Positions 49,492 through 57,563 of a DNA stretch of 64,000 nucleotides are shown one piece after another. Made by a program: the position numbers and the translations under genes. Numbering within the stretch: the stretch's first letter is position 1; each line of letters begins with the position of its first letter. Source of the stretch: DASZIT01 sp963819695 (GTDB lineage Bacteria; Actinomycetota; Acidimicrobiia; Acidimicrobiales; RAAP-2); NCBI GenBank assembly GCA_963819695.1, contig CAWFXD010000002.1:434001-498000 (forward strand), given 5' to 3'. The notes under the pieces were generated by a model. The model saw nothing but the letters and a program-made list of their open reading frames with translations, searched no databases and was not told where the DNA came from.

Positions 49492-51057
49492 ATGGGTAGG
49501 GTGCTCGTCACCGAAAAATTGGCCCAGACCGGCCTCGACCTGATGGCGCAGGCCGGCCACCAGGTCGACGTCCAGCTGGATCTGTCCCCCGAGGAGCTGC
49601 TGGCGGCAGTGGTCGGGGCCCAGGCCCTGGTCATCCGCTCGGCCACCACGGTGACCGCCGAGGTCCTGGCCGCCGGGACCGACCTGGTGGTGGTGGGACG
49701 GGCCGGCATCGGCCTCGACAACGTGGACGTTCCCGCCGCCACCGAGCGCGGGGTGATGGTGGTGAACGCCCCCCAGTCGAACATCCTGTCCGCCGCCGAG
49801 CAGGCCATGGCCCTGCTGCTGGCCCAGGCCCGGAACATCCCCCAGGCCCACGCCGCCCTGGTGGCGGGGAAATGGGAGCGGTCCAAATGGGAAGGGGTGG
49901 AGCTCTACGGCAAGACCCTCGGCGTGGTGGGGCTGGGCCGGGTGGGCGCGCTGGTCGCCCAGCGGGCGTTGGCCTTCGGCATGCGCCTGGTGGCCTACGA
50001 CCCGTTCGTGTCGGTGGATCGGGCCAAGCACATGGGGGTCGAGCTCATGGGCATCGAGGACCTGATGGCGCAGTCGGATTTCGTCACCGTCCACCTGCCG
50101 AAGAACGCCGAGACCCTGGGCCTCATCGGCAAGGACCTGCTGGCCAAGTCCAAGCCCGGGCTCCGCATCATCAATACCGCCCGGGGCGGCATCGTCGACG
50201 AGGAGGCGTTGGCCGAGGCCATCCGCTCCGGCCAGGTCCAGGGCGCCGGCCTCGACGTGTTCGCCAAGGAGCCGACCACCGAGTCCCCGCTGTTCGAGCT
50301 CTCCTCGGTCATCGTCTCCCCCCACCTCGGCGCCTCGACGGCCGAGGCCCAGGACAAAGCCGGAGTGACCATCGCCGAACAGGTCATCCTGGCCCTGGAC
50401 GGGGATTTTGTCCCGTTCGCGGTCAACGTGTCGGCCGGCGACGTCTCCGAGACGGTGCGGCCGTTCATGGGACTGGCCGAGCAGCTCGGCCGCATCTTCT
50501 CGTGTCTCAACGACGGGCTGCCGGACACCCTGGAGATCGAGTACCAGGGCGGCCTGGCCGGATCCGGCACCGGGATCCTCACCCTGTCGGTGTTGAAGGG
50601 GGTGTTCGCCGCCGCCACCACCGAACCGGTGTCCTATGTGAACGCGCCCCAGCTGGCGGCCGAGCGCGGCCTCGAGGTCCGGGAGACCTCCACCGTCACC
50701 GCCCATGACTACGTGAACCTGATCACCCTCCGCTCCGGCGACCACTCGGTGGCCGGCACCCTCACCGGGCCGCGTACCGAGCCCCGGTTGGTGATGATGG
50801 ACGACCACACGGTGGAGGTGCCACCGGCGCCCCACATGGTGGTGGTCCGCAACGACGATCGGGCCGGCATGATCGGGGTGGTCGGCACCATCGTGGGTGA
50901 AGCCGGCGTCTCCATCTCGTCGATGGCGGTCGGACCGTCCGCCACCGGCAACACCGCGTTGATGGTCCTCTCCACCGACCAGTTGGTCCCCGGCGATGCG
51001 CTGGAGCGGCTACGCGGCTCGGCGGGGATCAGTGACGTCCACACCGTCCAGACCTGA
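49492..51057 (+). CDS. serA: D-3-phosphoglycerate dehydrogenase
   Basis: A 521-residue long-form enzyme, first in serine synthesis. GRAGIGLDNVDVPAATERGV near residue 70, NAD motif GVVGLGRVGALVAQRAL near 145, catalytic Arg in NTARGGIVDEEALAE near 225, Glu in GLDVFAKEP and His in SPHLGASTAEAQDKAG near 275 are all present. An intervening ASB domain (about 315-450) and a C-terminal ACT domain (about 455-521, HMVVVRNDDRAGMIGVVG) mark the actinobacterial, serine-inhibited form. A GGAAGGAA ribosome-binding site lies upstream of the ATG. Confidence 0.96.
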   Translation: MGRVLVTEKLAQTGLDLMAQAGHQVDVQLDLSPEELLAAVVGAQALVIRSATTVTAEVLAAGTDLVVVGRAGIGLDNVDVPAATERGVMVVNAPQSNILSAAEQAMALLLAQARNIPQAHAALVAGKWERSKWEGVELYGKTLGVVGLGRVGALVAQRALAFGMRLVAYDPFVSVDRAKHMGVELMGIEDLMAQSDFVTVHLPKNAETLGLIGKDLLAKSKPGLRIINTARGGIVDEEALAEAIRSGQVQGAGLDVFAKEPTTESPLFELSSVIVSPHLGASTAEAQDKAGVTIAEQVILALDGDFVPFAVNVSAGDVSETVRPFMGLAEQLGRIFSCLNDGLPDTLEIEYQGGLAGSGTGILTLSVLKGVFAAATTEPVSYVNAPQLAAERGLEVRETSTVTAHDYVNLITLRSGDHSVAGTLTGPRTEPRLVMMDDHTVEVPPAPHMVVVRNDDRAGMIGVVGTIVGEAGVSISSMAVGPSATGNTALMVLSTDQLVPGDALERLRGSAGISDVHTVQT

Positions 51058-51098
51058 ACCCGTGCCGAAGCCGAAGCCGGAGCTGAGCCGCCTCCCAG

Positions 51099-51413
51099 GT
51101 GGTCACCGTCTTCCGCTCGCGGCTGCGTCCCGACGCCAACCCCGCCTACGGGGAGGTGGCCGAGGCGATGGAGGCGGCCGCCCGGAAGACCCCGGGCTTC
51201 GTGGACTTCAAGGTCTTCACCGCCCCCGACGGGGAGCGGGTGTCGCTGATCACCTTTGCCACGGCCGAGGCCCAGCGCGCCTGGCGGGACGATCCACGCC
51301 ACCGAGCCGCGCAAAAGCGGGGTCGCGACGAGTTCTATCAGGAGTACTCCATCCAGGTCACCGACTGCCTGCACGTCCGGAAGTGGCAGTGGGAGTACGG
51401 CGCGCCGGACTGA
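51099..51413 (+). CDS. Antibiotic-biosynthesis-monooxygenase-fold protein
   Basis: A 104-residue protein from GTG at 51099. MVTVFRSRLRPDANPAYGEV, TPGFVDFKVFTAPDGERVSL, ITFATAEAQRAWRDDPRH and YSIQVTDCLHVRKWQW follow the ABM (dimeric alpha-beta barrel) fold. Members include quinol monooxygenases and heme-degrading enzymes, but most are unassigned. It follows serA by 41 bp on the same strand and is probably read through from it. Confidence 0.82.
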   Translation: MVTVFRSRLRPDANPAYGEVAEAMEAAARKTPGFVDFKVFTAPDGERVSLITFATAEAQRAWRDDPRHRAAQKRGRDEFYQEYSIQVTDCLHVRKWQWEYGAPD

Positions 51414-51600
51414 GTTCGGCGGGTCTAAAGCTCAAACCGTCCGGCAGCCACCGAGGAAGATCTCCACTGCCTTCATCGAGCGGAGGGCACGGGACTGGCG
51501 GACTCGCTCTTCAGGCCACCCGGTAGTCGACGTGTTCGGCGGCCGCGGCAGCTCGTATCTGTGGAGTGTCGATGGGCGGCCCGCCCGGGCCCCAAGGGGG
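51414..51600. other. 187-bp convergent intergenic stretch
   Basis: Lies between the stop of the ABM-fold gene and the stop of the methyltransferase gene, which converge. I see no coding potential, perfect hairpin or other feature in it. Confidence 0.6.
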
Positions 51601-52353
51601 TCAGCCGCCGTCGGACACCAACAGTCGGAAACCGGCGTCGAAGCTGGTCAGGTCGGCCAGCGCCGCGTTGCGCCGGGCCCAGGCCCCACTCCGGAGGTCA
51701 TCGGCCAACCGGGCCATGGCCGCATCGACCACCGACGGATCGATCTGGGCGAATCCCGACATGTGGCTCCGCACCTCCGGGTCGAGATAGGCGTGGGGCC
51801 GGCACCAGTAGGCCCCGATGACGCCGTCGGTGAACCCTCGGGAGAGTGGGAGCACCGTCACCTCGGCCCGCAGCCGGTCGACCACCGCGTCGAACGAATT
51901 GCGGCTGGCGTCCAGATCGCCGATCTCGGGAACGTAGTCACGGATCAACCACTGCCGGTCGTGGTGCGAGGGGTCGAAGTGGACGACGACCCGCCGCCGG
52001 GCCACCCGGCAGAGCTCGTCGATCCCCGCCCGCCAGTCGCCCCAATGGTGGACGGTCAACACCGCCAGGGCGCCGTCGGCTGCCTCATCGACCAGGGGGA
52101 GGCGCTCGGCCACGGCACGGATCGCCGGCGCCGCATCCGGCGGACGCTGCTCCAGCATCACCCTGGAGGGTTCGACCGCGATCATGGTGCGTCCACCGGA
52201 CTCATAGGAACCGTGCCCGGCGCCCACGTTGATCACCGTGGCGGCGTCGTCCAACGCCGCGTCGATGGCCGCGGCCCAGGTGGGATCGGTGCGCCGGCCT
52301 TCCGAGTAGCCGATGCCGATCCGGTCGTAGACCGGCGACGGGTGGTGGGTCAG
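51601..52353 (-). CDS. Class I SAM-dependent methyltransferase
   Basis: About 250 residues. VYDRIGIGYSEGRRTDPTWA near residue 8 and ATVINVGAGHGSYE (SAM motif I) near 36, then VEPSRVMLEQRP (motif II), ADGALAVLTVHHWGDWRAG near 82 (motif III) fit a class I methyltransferase of the UbiE/type-11 kind. There is no ATG, GTG or TTG between the upstream gene and the conserved N-terminus. The best start is CTG at 52353, whose TGA overlap with the small upstream gene (CTGA) mirrors the ATGA couplings seen elsewhere here. Target unknown. Confidence 0.78.
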   Translation of the reverse strand: MTHHPSPVYDRIGIGYSEGRRTDPTWAAAIDAALDDAATVINVGAGHGSYESGGRTMIAVEPSRVMLEQRPPDAAPAIRAVAERLPLVDEAADGALAVLTVHHWGDWRAGIDELCRVARRRVVVHFDPSHHDRQWLIRDYVPEIGDLDASRNSFDAVVDRLRAEVTVLPLSRGFTDGVIGAYWCRPHAYLDPEVRSHMSGFAQIDPSVVDAAMARLADDLRSGAWARRNAALADLTSFDAGFRLLVSDGG

Positions 52354-52523
52354 CCCGGGCGATCCGGTTTGGGGGGCACCGGCGGCCAGGTGTCCCCGCC
52401 GATGGTGGCGATCGGCCCGCTGGTCCCGTCGCCGGGCTTGGATCCGAGAGCCCGGGACACCGCGGTCGCCACCGCGGCAACCACCGCCAGCCTGACCGTC
52501 CACTTCAGGAGCTTCTTGAACAT
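52350..52523 (-). CDS. Small membrane-anchored protein
   Basis: A 57-residue ORF from ATG at 52523. It starts MFKKLLKWTVRLAVVAAVAT, a basic amphipathic start running into a hydrophobic helix, then KPGDGTSGPIATIG and ends PPVPPKPDRPG. Small proteins of this type, with an MFxKLLK start, are common in actinobacteria and lack an assigned role. Its stop overlaps the CTG start of the methyltransferase, so the two may be co-translated. Confidence 0.6.
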   Translation of the reverse strand: MFKKLLKWTVRLAVVAAVATAVSRALGSKPGDGTSGPIATIGGDTWPPVPPKPDRPG

Positions 52524-52548
52524 GCGCCCAGCCTAGACACCTCACATA

Positions 52549-52585
52549 GGTGAGAAGTCAAGCTCCGAGCGGTTGGATTCTCACC
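52549..52585. promoter_or_regulatory. Inverted GGTGAGAA/TTCTCACC pair in a divergent promoter
   Basis: GGTGAGAA at 52549-52556 faces TTCTCACC at 52578-52585, between the small membrane protein (minus, starts 52523) and a membrane protein (plus, starts 52617). The same word lies in the redox-operon box at 10234-10241. Its role is inferred from placement. Confidence 0.35.
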
Positions 52586-52604
52586 CCGGGACGCCGGCCA
52601 CGCC

Positions 52605-52610
52605 TACCCT
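52605..52610 (+). promoter_or_regulatory. -10 box (TACCCT), leaderless promoter
   Basis: TACCCT ends 6 nt before the ATG at 52617, the spacing seen before several leaderless genes in the window. Confidence 0.4.
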
Positions 52611-52616
52611 GACCGG

Positions 52617-53063
52617 ATGGAATCCGCCATGCCCGTCTCCGACCTGACCCGCCGCCGGCTGTCCATCCTGCTGGTGGCGGTGGCCGCCGTCGCCGTCCTG
52701 TACTGGGTGGCCTGGTACGCCCACCGCTCGCTGGTGGCCTCCGTCCACACCACCGCCTACTACCAGTTCGAGAACGCCTTCCCGTTGGCCGACGGCTGGT
52801 TGGTGCTGTGCCTCGTGGGCGCCGCCATCTCGCTGTGGACCCGCCGCCCGGCCGCCCTGTTCTGGCTGTTGGCCGGCGGGGGAGCCGGGCTGTATCTCTT
52901 CGGCATGGACACCCTCTACGACATCGAGCACGGGATCTGGGGGAAGGGCGGCAACGGGCTGGTCGAGCTGGGGATCAACATCGCCACCCTGGTGCTGTCG
53001 GCTGGCATCCTCGGGTGGGCCTGGCGGCACCGCCGGCAACTGTTGCCATCGGCCGGGGGCTGA
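52617..53063 (+). CDS. Four-helix membrane protein, unknown function
   Basis: A 148-residue membrane protein with hydrophobic stretches at about 17-34 (LLVAVAAVAVLYWVAWYA), 58-76, 83-97 and 119-135. An extracytoplasmic segment between the first two carries HTTAYYQFENAFPLADGW. I recognise no family. A leaderless-type -10 box precedes it, and a YdeI-like gene follows after 3 nt, so the two probably share a message. Confidence 0.65.
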   Translation: MESAMPVSDLTRRRLSILLVAVAAVAVLYWVAWYAHRSLVASVHTTAYYQFENAFPLADGWLVLCLVGAAISLWTRRPAALFWLLAGGGAGLYLFGMDTLYDIEHGIWGKGGNGLVELGINIATLVLSAGILGWAWRHRRQLLPSAGG

Positions 53064-53066
53064 CCA

Positions 53067-53675
53067 GTGCCGGCCCGCGATCTTCCCGAACTGACGGTTG
53101 CCGACCAGGCCGCCTGGCGGAAATGGCTGGGCCGGCACCACGCCGACGACGCCGGGGTGTGGCTGGTCCTGGCCAAGAAGGGCACCACCGAACCGACCAC
53201 CCTCACCTACCCGCAGGCGCTCGAGGAGGCGTTGTGTCATGGATGGATCGACGGGCAGAAGGATCGGCTCGACGAGTTCACCTTCCGGGAGATCTTCTCC
53301 CCCCGCCGGGCCCGGAGCCGGTGGTCGAAACGAAATGCCGACTCTGTCGATCGGTTGATCGGACAGGGCCGGATGCACCCGGCCGGGATGGCCGAGGTCG
53401 AGCGGGCCAAGGCCGACGGCCGGTGGGAGGTCGCCTACGAGGGTCAGGGCACCATCGAAGTTCCGGCCGACCTCGCCGCCGCGCTGTCCGCCCAGCCCCG
53501 GGCGCAGGCCATGTTCGAGATCCTCACCCGCCAGAACCGCTACGCCATCCTGTTTCGCATCGGGGGCGCCAAGCGGGCCGACACCCGGGCGCGAAAGGTT
53601 GCCGAGTTCGTCGGGATGCTGGCCCGGGGGGAGACCCTCCACCCGCAGCGGCGGGGGCTCGAGGACGAGGACTGA
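53067..53675 (+). CDS. YdeI/OmpD-associated family protein
   Basis: A 202-residue protein. The N-terminal DQAAWRKWLGRHHADDAGVW, TYPQALEEALCHGWIDGQKD near 50, and FSPRRARSRWSKRNADSVDRL near 78 are diagnostic of the YdeI family; the C-terminal FRIGGAKRADTRARKVAEFV is the usual IxxAKRxETRxRRI segment. YdeI proteins are linked to stress and antimicrobial peptide resistance in some bacteria, with no enzymatic role proven. The gene converges with leuD. Confidence 0.88.
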   Translation: MPARDLPELTVADQAAWRKWLGRHHADDAGVWLVLAKKGTTEPTTLTYPQALEEALCHGWIDGQKDRLDEFTFREIFSPRRARSRWSKRNADSVDRLIGQGRMHPAGMAEVERAKADGRWEVAYEGQGTIEVPADLAAALSAQPRAQAMFEILTRQNRYAILFRIGGAKRADTRARKVAEFVGMLARGETLHPQRRGLEDED

Positions 53676-53709
53676 TGGCCGGGGGCGCGGACGGGTTGCC
53701 GATCGACGA

Positions 53710-54303
53710 TCAGCGGGTGACCGGCAGCCAGTCCGGCCGCTCGGTCTCGTACCGATCGATCTCGTCGGAGTAGCGAAGGGTGAGCCCGATGTCGTCCCAG
53801 CCGTTGATCAGGCGTTCACGGGTGAACTCGTCCATCGGGAAGGTGGTCTCGATGCCGGCCGCCGGCGCCCCGAGCGTCCCGGCCACCACGTCGATGAAGA
53901 TCTCCAGGGACGGGTCGGCCACGATGGCATCGAGCAGCTCCCGTCCCATCCGGGCATCGACCTGGACCGGCACCAGGCCGACCTTGGTGCAGTTGTTGCG
54001 GAAGATGTCGGCGAACCCCGGCGACACCACCGCCTGGAATCCGTAGTCCTGCAGCGCCCACACCGCGTGCTCCCGGGATGAGCCGGTGCCGAAGTTGGGT
54101 CCGGTGACCAGCACGGTGGCCCCGGCGTACTCCTCGTGGTTGAGCACGAAGTCGCGGTCGTCCCGCCACTCGGCGAACAGCCCGGCACCGAACCCGGTGC
54201 GCTCCACCCGCTTCAGCCAGTCCGACGGGATGATCTGATCGGTGTCGACATCCGACCGGTCGAGCGGGACCCCCCGGCCGGTGACCACCCGCACGGCCTC
54301 CAT
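53710..54303 (-). CDS. leuD: 3-isopropylmalate dehydratase small subunit
   Basis: A 197-residue subunit. The start VPLDRSDVDTDQIIPSDWLK and GPNFGTGSSREHAVWALQDYG near residue 68, with SPGFADIFRNNCTKVGLVPV near 92, are the LeuD swivel-domain landmarks. With LeuC it isomerises 2-isopropylmalate to 3-isopropylmalate in leucine synthesis. Its ATG overlaps the leuC stop as TGATG, so translation is coupled. Length is typical. Confidence 0.95.
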   Translation of the reverse strand: MEAVRVVTGRGVPLDRSDVDTDQIIPSDWLKRVERTGFGAGLFAEWRDDRDFVLNHEEYAGATVLVTGPNFGTGSSREHAVWALQDYGFQAVVSPGFADIFRNNCTKVGLVPVQVDARMGRELLDAIVADPSLEIFIDVVAGTLGAPAAGIETTFPMDEFTRERLINGWDDIGLTLRYSDEIDRYETERPDWLPVTR

Positions 54304-55733
54304 CAGCCCAGCTCCTCGGGGGTGGCGAAGTGGCCGGCCACCGCGGTGGCCGCCGCCACCGCCGGCGACACCAGGTGGGTCCGGCCTCCGCGTCCCTGGC
54401 GCCCCTCGAAGTTCCGGTTGGAGGTGGATGCCGCCCGTTCCCCCTGGGCCAGCTTGTCGGGGTTCATGGCCAGGCACATCGAGCAACCCGGCTGCCGCCA
54501 CTCGAAACCGGCGGCGATGAAGACGGCGTCGAGACCCTCGGACTCGGCCTGGACCTTGACCCGGTGGGATCCCGGCACCACCATCGCCCGCATCCCGTCC
54601 CGCACCACCCGGTGGCGGAGCACGTCGGCCGCCGCCCGGAGGTCTTCGATGCGACCGTTGGTGCACGAGCCGATGAAGACGGTGTCGACCGGTACGTCGC
54701 GGATGGCGGTGCCGGCCGTCAACCCCATGTACTCGAGGGCCCGGGTGGCGGCCTCGCGCTCGCTGGGGGCGGCGAAGGACTCGGGATCGGGGACCGAGCC
54801 GTCGATGCGGGCGACCTGCGCCGGGTTGGTCCCCCAGGTGACGTGCGGGACCAGCCGGGTGGCGTCGATGCTGACTTCCTTGTCGAAGACGGCGCCGGGA
54901 TCGGTGGCCAGGCCGCGCCAGTCCTCCACCGCCTCCTCCCACGCCGCGCCCTTGGGGGCGTGGTCCCGCCCGGCCAGGTAGGCGAAGGTGGTCTCGTCCG
55001 GAGCGATCATCCCCGCCCGGGCCCCGGCCTCGATCGACATGTTGCAGACGGTCATCCGGCCTTCCATCGACAGCGCCCGGATGGCCGCCCCCCGGTACTC
55101 GATCACATGGCCGATGCCACCTCCGGTGCCGATCTCCCCGATCACCGCCAGCACCACATCCTTGGCCGTCACCCCGGCGGGGAGGTCACCGTCGACGGTC
55201 ACGCACATGGAGGCCGGGCGCCGCTGGGGGAGGGTCTGGGTGGCCAGCACGTGCTCGACCTCGCTGGTGCCGATGCCGAAGGCCAGGGCGCCGAAGGCGC
55301 CGTGGGTGGAGGTGTGGCTGTCGCCGCAGACGATGGTCATGCCCGGCTGGGTGAGTCCCTGCTCGGGCCCGATGATGTGCACGATCCCCTGGTTGGCGTC
55401 GCCCATCGGGTAACAGGTGATCCCGAACTCGCGGCAGTTGGCCGCCAACACCTCGAGTTGCTTGGCGGAGATGGGATCGGCCACCGGTTTGTCGATGTCG
55501 GTGGTGGGGACGTTGTGGTCGGCGGTGGCGATGGTCAGATCCGGGCGGTGCACGCCCCGCCCGGCCATCCGCAGCCCCTCGAAGGCCTGGGGCGAGGTGA
55601 CCTCATGGACCAGATGGAGGTCGATGAAGATGATGTCGGGATCTTCACCGGCCCCGGCATGGGCGACATGCCGGTCCCAGACCTTCTCGGAGAGGGTGCG
55701 CGGCGAATCCGGCTGGGGCAACTGCACCGGCAT
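54303..55733 (-). CDS. leuC: 3-isopropylmalate dehydratase large subunit
   Basis: A 476-residue aconitase-family protein. It starts LSEKVWDRHVAHAG, IDLHLVHEVTSPQAFEGLR; VCGDSHTSTHGAFGALAFGI near 130 is the family motif. The three Cys that hold the [4Fe-4S] cluster are in FIGSCTNGRIEDLRAA near 350 and PGCSMCLAMNPDKLAQGE near 410. It starts 3 nt after the greA stop and overlaps leuD, so greA-leuC-leuD is one transcription unit. Confidence 0.96.
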   Translation of the reverse strand: MPVQLPQPDSPRTLSEKVWDRHVAHAGAGEDPDIIFIDLHLVHEVTSPQAFEGLRMAGRGVHRPDLTIATADHNVPTTDIDKPVADPISAKQLEVLAANCREFGITCYPMGDANQGIVHIIGPEQGLTQPGMTIVCGDSHTSTHGAFGALAFGIGTSEVEHVLATQTLPQRRPASMCVTVDGDLPAGVTAKDVVLAVIGEIGTGGGIGHVIEYRGAAIRALSMEGRMTVCNMSIEAGARAGMIAPDETTFAYLAGRDHAPKGAAWEEAVEDWRGLATDPGAVFDKEVSIDATRLVPHVTWGTNPAQVARIDGSVPDPESFAAPSEREAATRALEYMGLTAGTAIRDVPVDTVFIGSCTNGRIEDLRAAADVLRHRVVRDGMRAMVVPGSHRVKVQAESEGLDAVFIAAGFEWRQPGCSMCLAMNPDKLAQGERAASTSNRNFEGRQGRGGRTHLVSPAVAAATAVAGHFATPEELG

Positions 55734-55736
55734 CTG

Positions 55737-56222
55737 TCACTCACCGACCTTCACGATGTGGACCCGGAGGGTTCCCCCCGGCGCCGCGTACTCGACCGAG
55801 TCCCCGGCGGCATGGCCGATCATGGCCGAGCCCAGCGGTGAGCCGGGCGACACCACCGTGAGGCCTCCCTGCCGCTCTTCGATGGACCCGACGAAGAAGC
55901 TCTGGGTGTCGTCGTCATCGTCCCCGTCGTAGCGGAGGGTGACCACCGACCCGGGGGCGACGGTGCCATCGGATGCCCGCTCGCCGTCGACCACTTCGGC
56001 CGTCTTGAGGAGCCGTTGCAGCTGGCGGATGCGGGATTCCATCTTGCCCTGGCTGTCCTTGGCCGCGTGGTAGTCGCCGTTCTCACTCAGGTCGCCGAGG
56101 GCCCGGGCGGTTTCGATGGCACCGGCGATCTCCACCCGGCCACGGGTGGTGAGGTCCTCCAGCTCCGCCTGGAGCCGTTCGTAGGTGCTGCGGGTCAGCT
56201 GGGTGGCAGACGTGTCACTCAT
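55737..56222 (-). CDS. greA: Transcription elongation factor GreA
   Basis: A 161-residue factor that rescues backtracked RNA polymerase by stimulating transcript cleavage. The N-terminal coiled coil (about 8-78) ends with DLSENGDYHAAKDSQGKMES, whose acidic tip (D, E) acts in the polymerase channel. The C-terminal FKBP-like domain has VVSPGSPLGSAMIGHAAGD. An acidic DGDDDDDTQ insertion lies near 99. A TAGCCT box ends 8 nt before the ATG. It is the first gene of an operon with leuCD. Confidence 0.95.
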   Translation of the reverse strand: MSDTSATQLTRSTYERLQAELEDLTTRGRVEIAGAIETARALGDLSENGDYHAAKDSQGKMESRIRQLQRLLKTAEVVDGERASDGTVAPGSVVTLRYDGDDDDDTQSFFVGSIEERQGGLTVVSPGSPLGSAMIGHAAGDSVEYAAPGGTLRVHIVKVGE

Positions 56223-56230
56223 GGGGTACC

Positions 56231-56236
56231 AGGCTA
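56231..56236 (-). promoter_or_regulatory. -10 box (TAGCCT) of the greA-leuCD operon
   Basis: TAGCCT on the minus strand ends 8 nt before the ATG at 56222, giving a start at or next to the initiation codon. Confidence 0.4.
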
Positions 56237-56374
56237 ACGGGTTTGCGATGGGCCTCTATCCGGCGAACGGCCCGGTCGACGGCTCGCGCCCGCCCGCCGC
56301 CGCCGGATCCGTCGACTGTCGGCTGCCGGCCACGGATGGCTATCGTGGCCGGCAGATCGAGAGGGGGCCTGACC

Positions 56375-57505
56375 ATGGCCGACGTCCAGGGAACCTGGGA
56401 CAAGAAGTTCGAGGGTGTGGCCACCACCCTTTCGAAGAACCTCGATACCGGGGCGGATGTCGGCGCCTCGGTGGCGGTGATGGTGGGCGGCGAACCGGTG
56501 GTGGACATCTGGGGCGGCTTCGTCGACGAGGGGAAGACCACCCCCTGGGAGCGGGACACCATCGTCAACGTCTGGTCCACCACCAAGACGATGACCTTCC
56601 TCTGTGCGCTGATGCTGGCCGATCGGGGCCAACTCGACTTCCATGCCCCGGTGGCCGACTACTGGCCGGAGTTCGCCGCCGCCGGCAAGCAGGGCGTCGA
56701 GGTCCGCCACCTGATGGCCCACACCGCCGGGCTGCCCGGATGGACCGAGCCCATCGAGACCGAGGACCTGGCCGACTGGGAGAGGTGCACCGCATTGCTG
56801 GCCGCTCAGGAGCCGTGGTGGGAGCCGGGGACGGCCTCCGGCTACCACGCGGTGACCCAGGGCTTCCTCATCGGCGAGGTGGTCCGCCGCATCACCGGGA
56901 CGTCGATCGGTGCCTGGTTCGCCGACGAGGTGGCCGGCCCCCTGGGGGCCGACTTCCACATCGGGCTGCCGGCCACCGAGGACCACCGGGTGGCGCCGGT
57001 CATCCCGCCGCCGCCGGTCGATCTCGAGGCCATGGCCCCTTCCGACGTCGCCATGCGCGCCCTGTCCAACCCGGTCCTGGACGCCACCTGGACCTACAAC
57101 CAGTGGTGGCGCCAGGCGGAGATCCCGGCCGCCAACGGGCAGGGCAACGCCCGGTCGGTGGCCACCGTGCAGTCGATCATCGCCGGCCGCGGGGAGGCCC
57201 GGGGGGTCCGGCTGCTGTCGGAGAAGGGCTGCGACGCCATCTTCGAGGAGCAGGCCGACGGCAAGGACCTGGTCCTCGGGATCCCCATGCGGTTCGGCAT
57301 GGGGTACGGGTTGAACTCGGAGACCATGCCGCTGGGGCCCCGCACCTGCTTCTGGGGCGGGTACGGCGGCTCCCTGATCATCATGGACCAGGACGCCGGG
57401 ATTACCGTGGCCTACATGATGAACCGGATGGAGAGTGGGCTGGCCGGGGACGTCCGGGGCGCCGAGATCGTGATGGCGGCGCTGGCCGGACTGACCGGCG
57501 ACTGA
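56375..57505 (+). CDS. Serine hydrolase, beta-lactamase class C/EstB-like
   Basis: A 376-residue protein without a signal peptide. The catalytic S-x-x-K is VWSTTKTMTFLCALML near residue 71, and the Tyr is in ASGYHAVTQGFLIGEVVRR near 155, where YHA replaces the Y-x-N of true class C lactamases. WGGYGGSLIIMDQDAG near 328 lies at the third motif. The pattern is that of EstB-type esterases and other cytoplasmic class C relatives. Substrate unknown. ATG at 56375 has a GAGGGGG site upstream. Confidence 0.87.
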   Translation: MADVQGTWDKKFEGVATTLSKNLDTGADVGASVAVMVGGEPVVDIWGGFVDEGKTTPWERDTIVNVWSTTKTMTFLCALMLADRGQLDFHAPVADYWPEFAAAGKQGVEVRHLMAHTAGLPGWTEPIETEDLADWERCTALLAAQEPWWEPGTASGYHAVTQGFLIGEVVRRITGTSIGAWFADEVAGPLGADFHIGLPATEDHRVAPVIPPPPVDLEAMAPSDVAMRALSNPVLDATWTYNQWWRQAEIPAANGQGNARSVATVQSIIAGRGEARGVRLLSEKGCDAIFEEQADGKDLVLGIPMRFGMGYGLNSETMPLGPRTCFWGGYGGSLIIMDQDAGITVAYMMNRMESGLAGDVRGAEIVMAALAGLTGD

Positions 57506-57563
57506 TCGACTCACGCAGGACCGAGGAACTGTCCCGCCCGTCACCTGAGGTAGGGAGCCAGCC

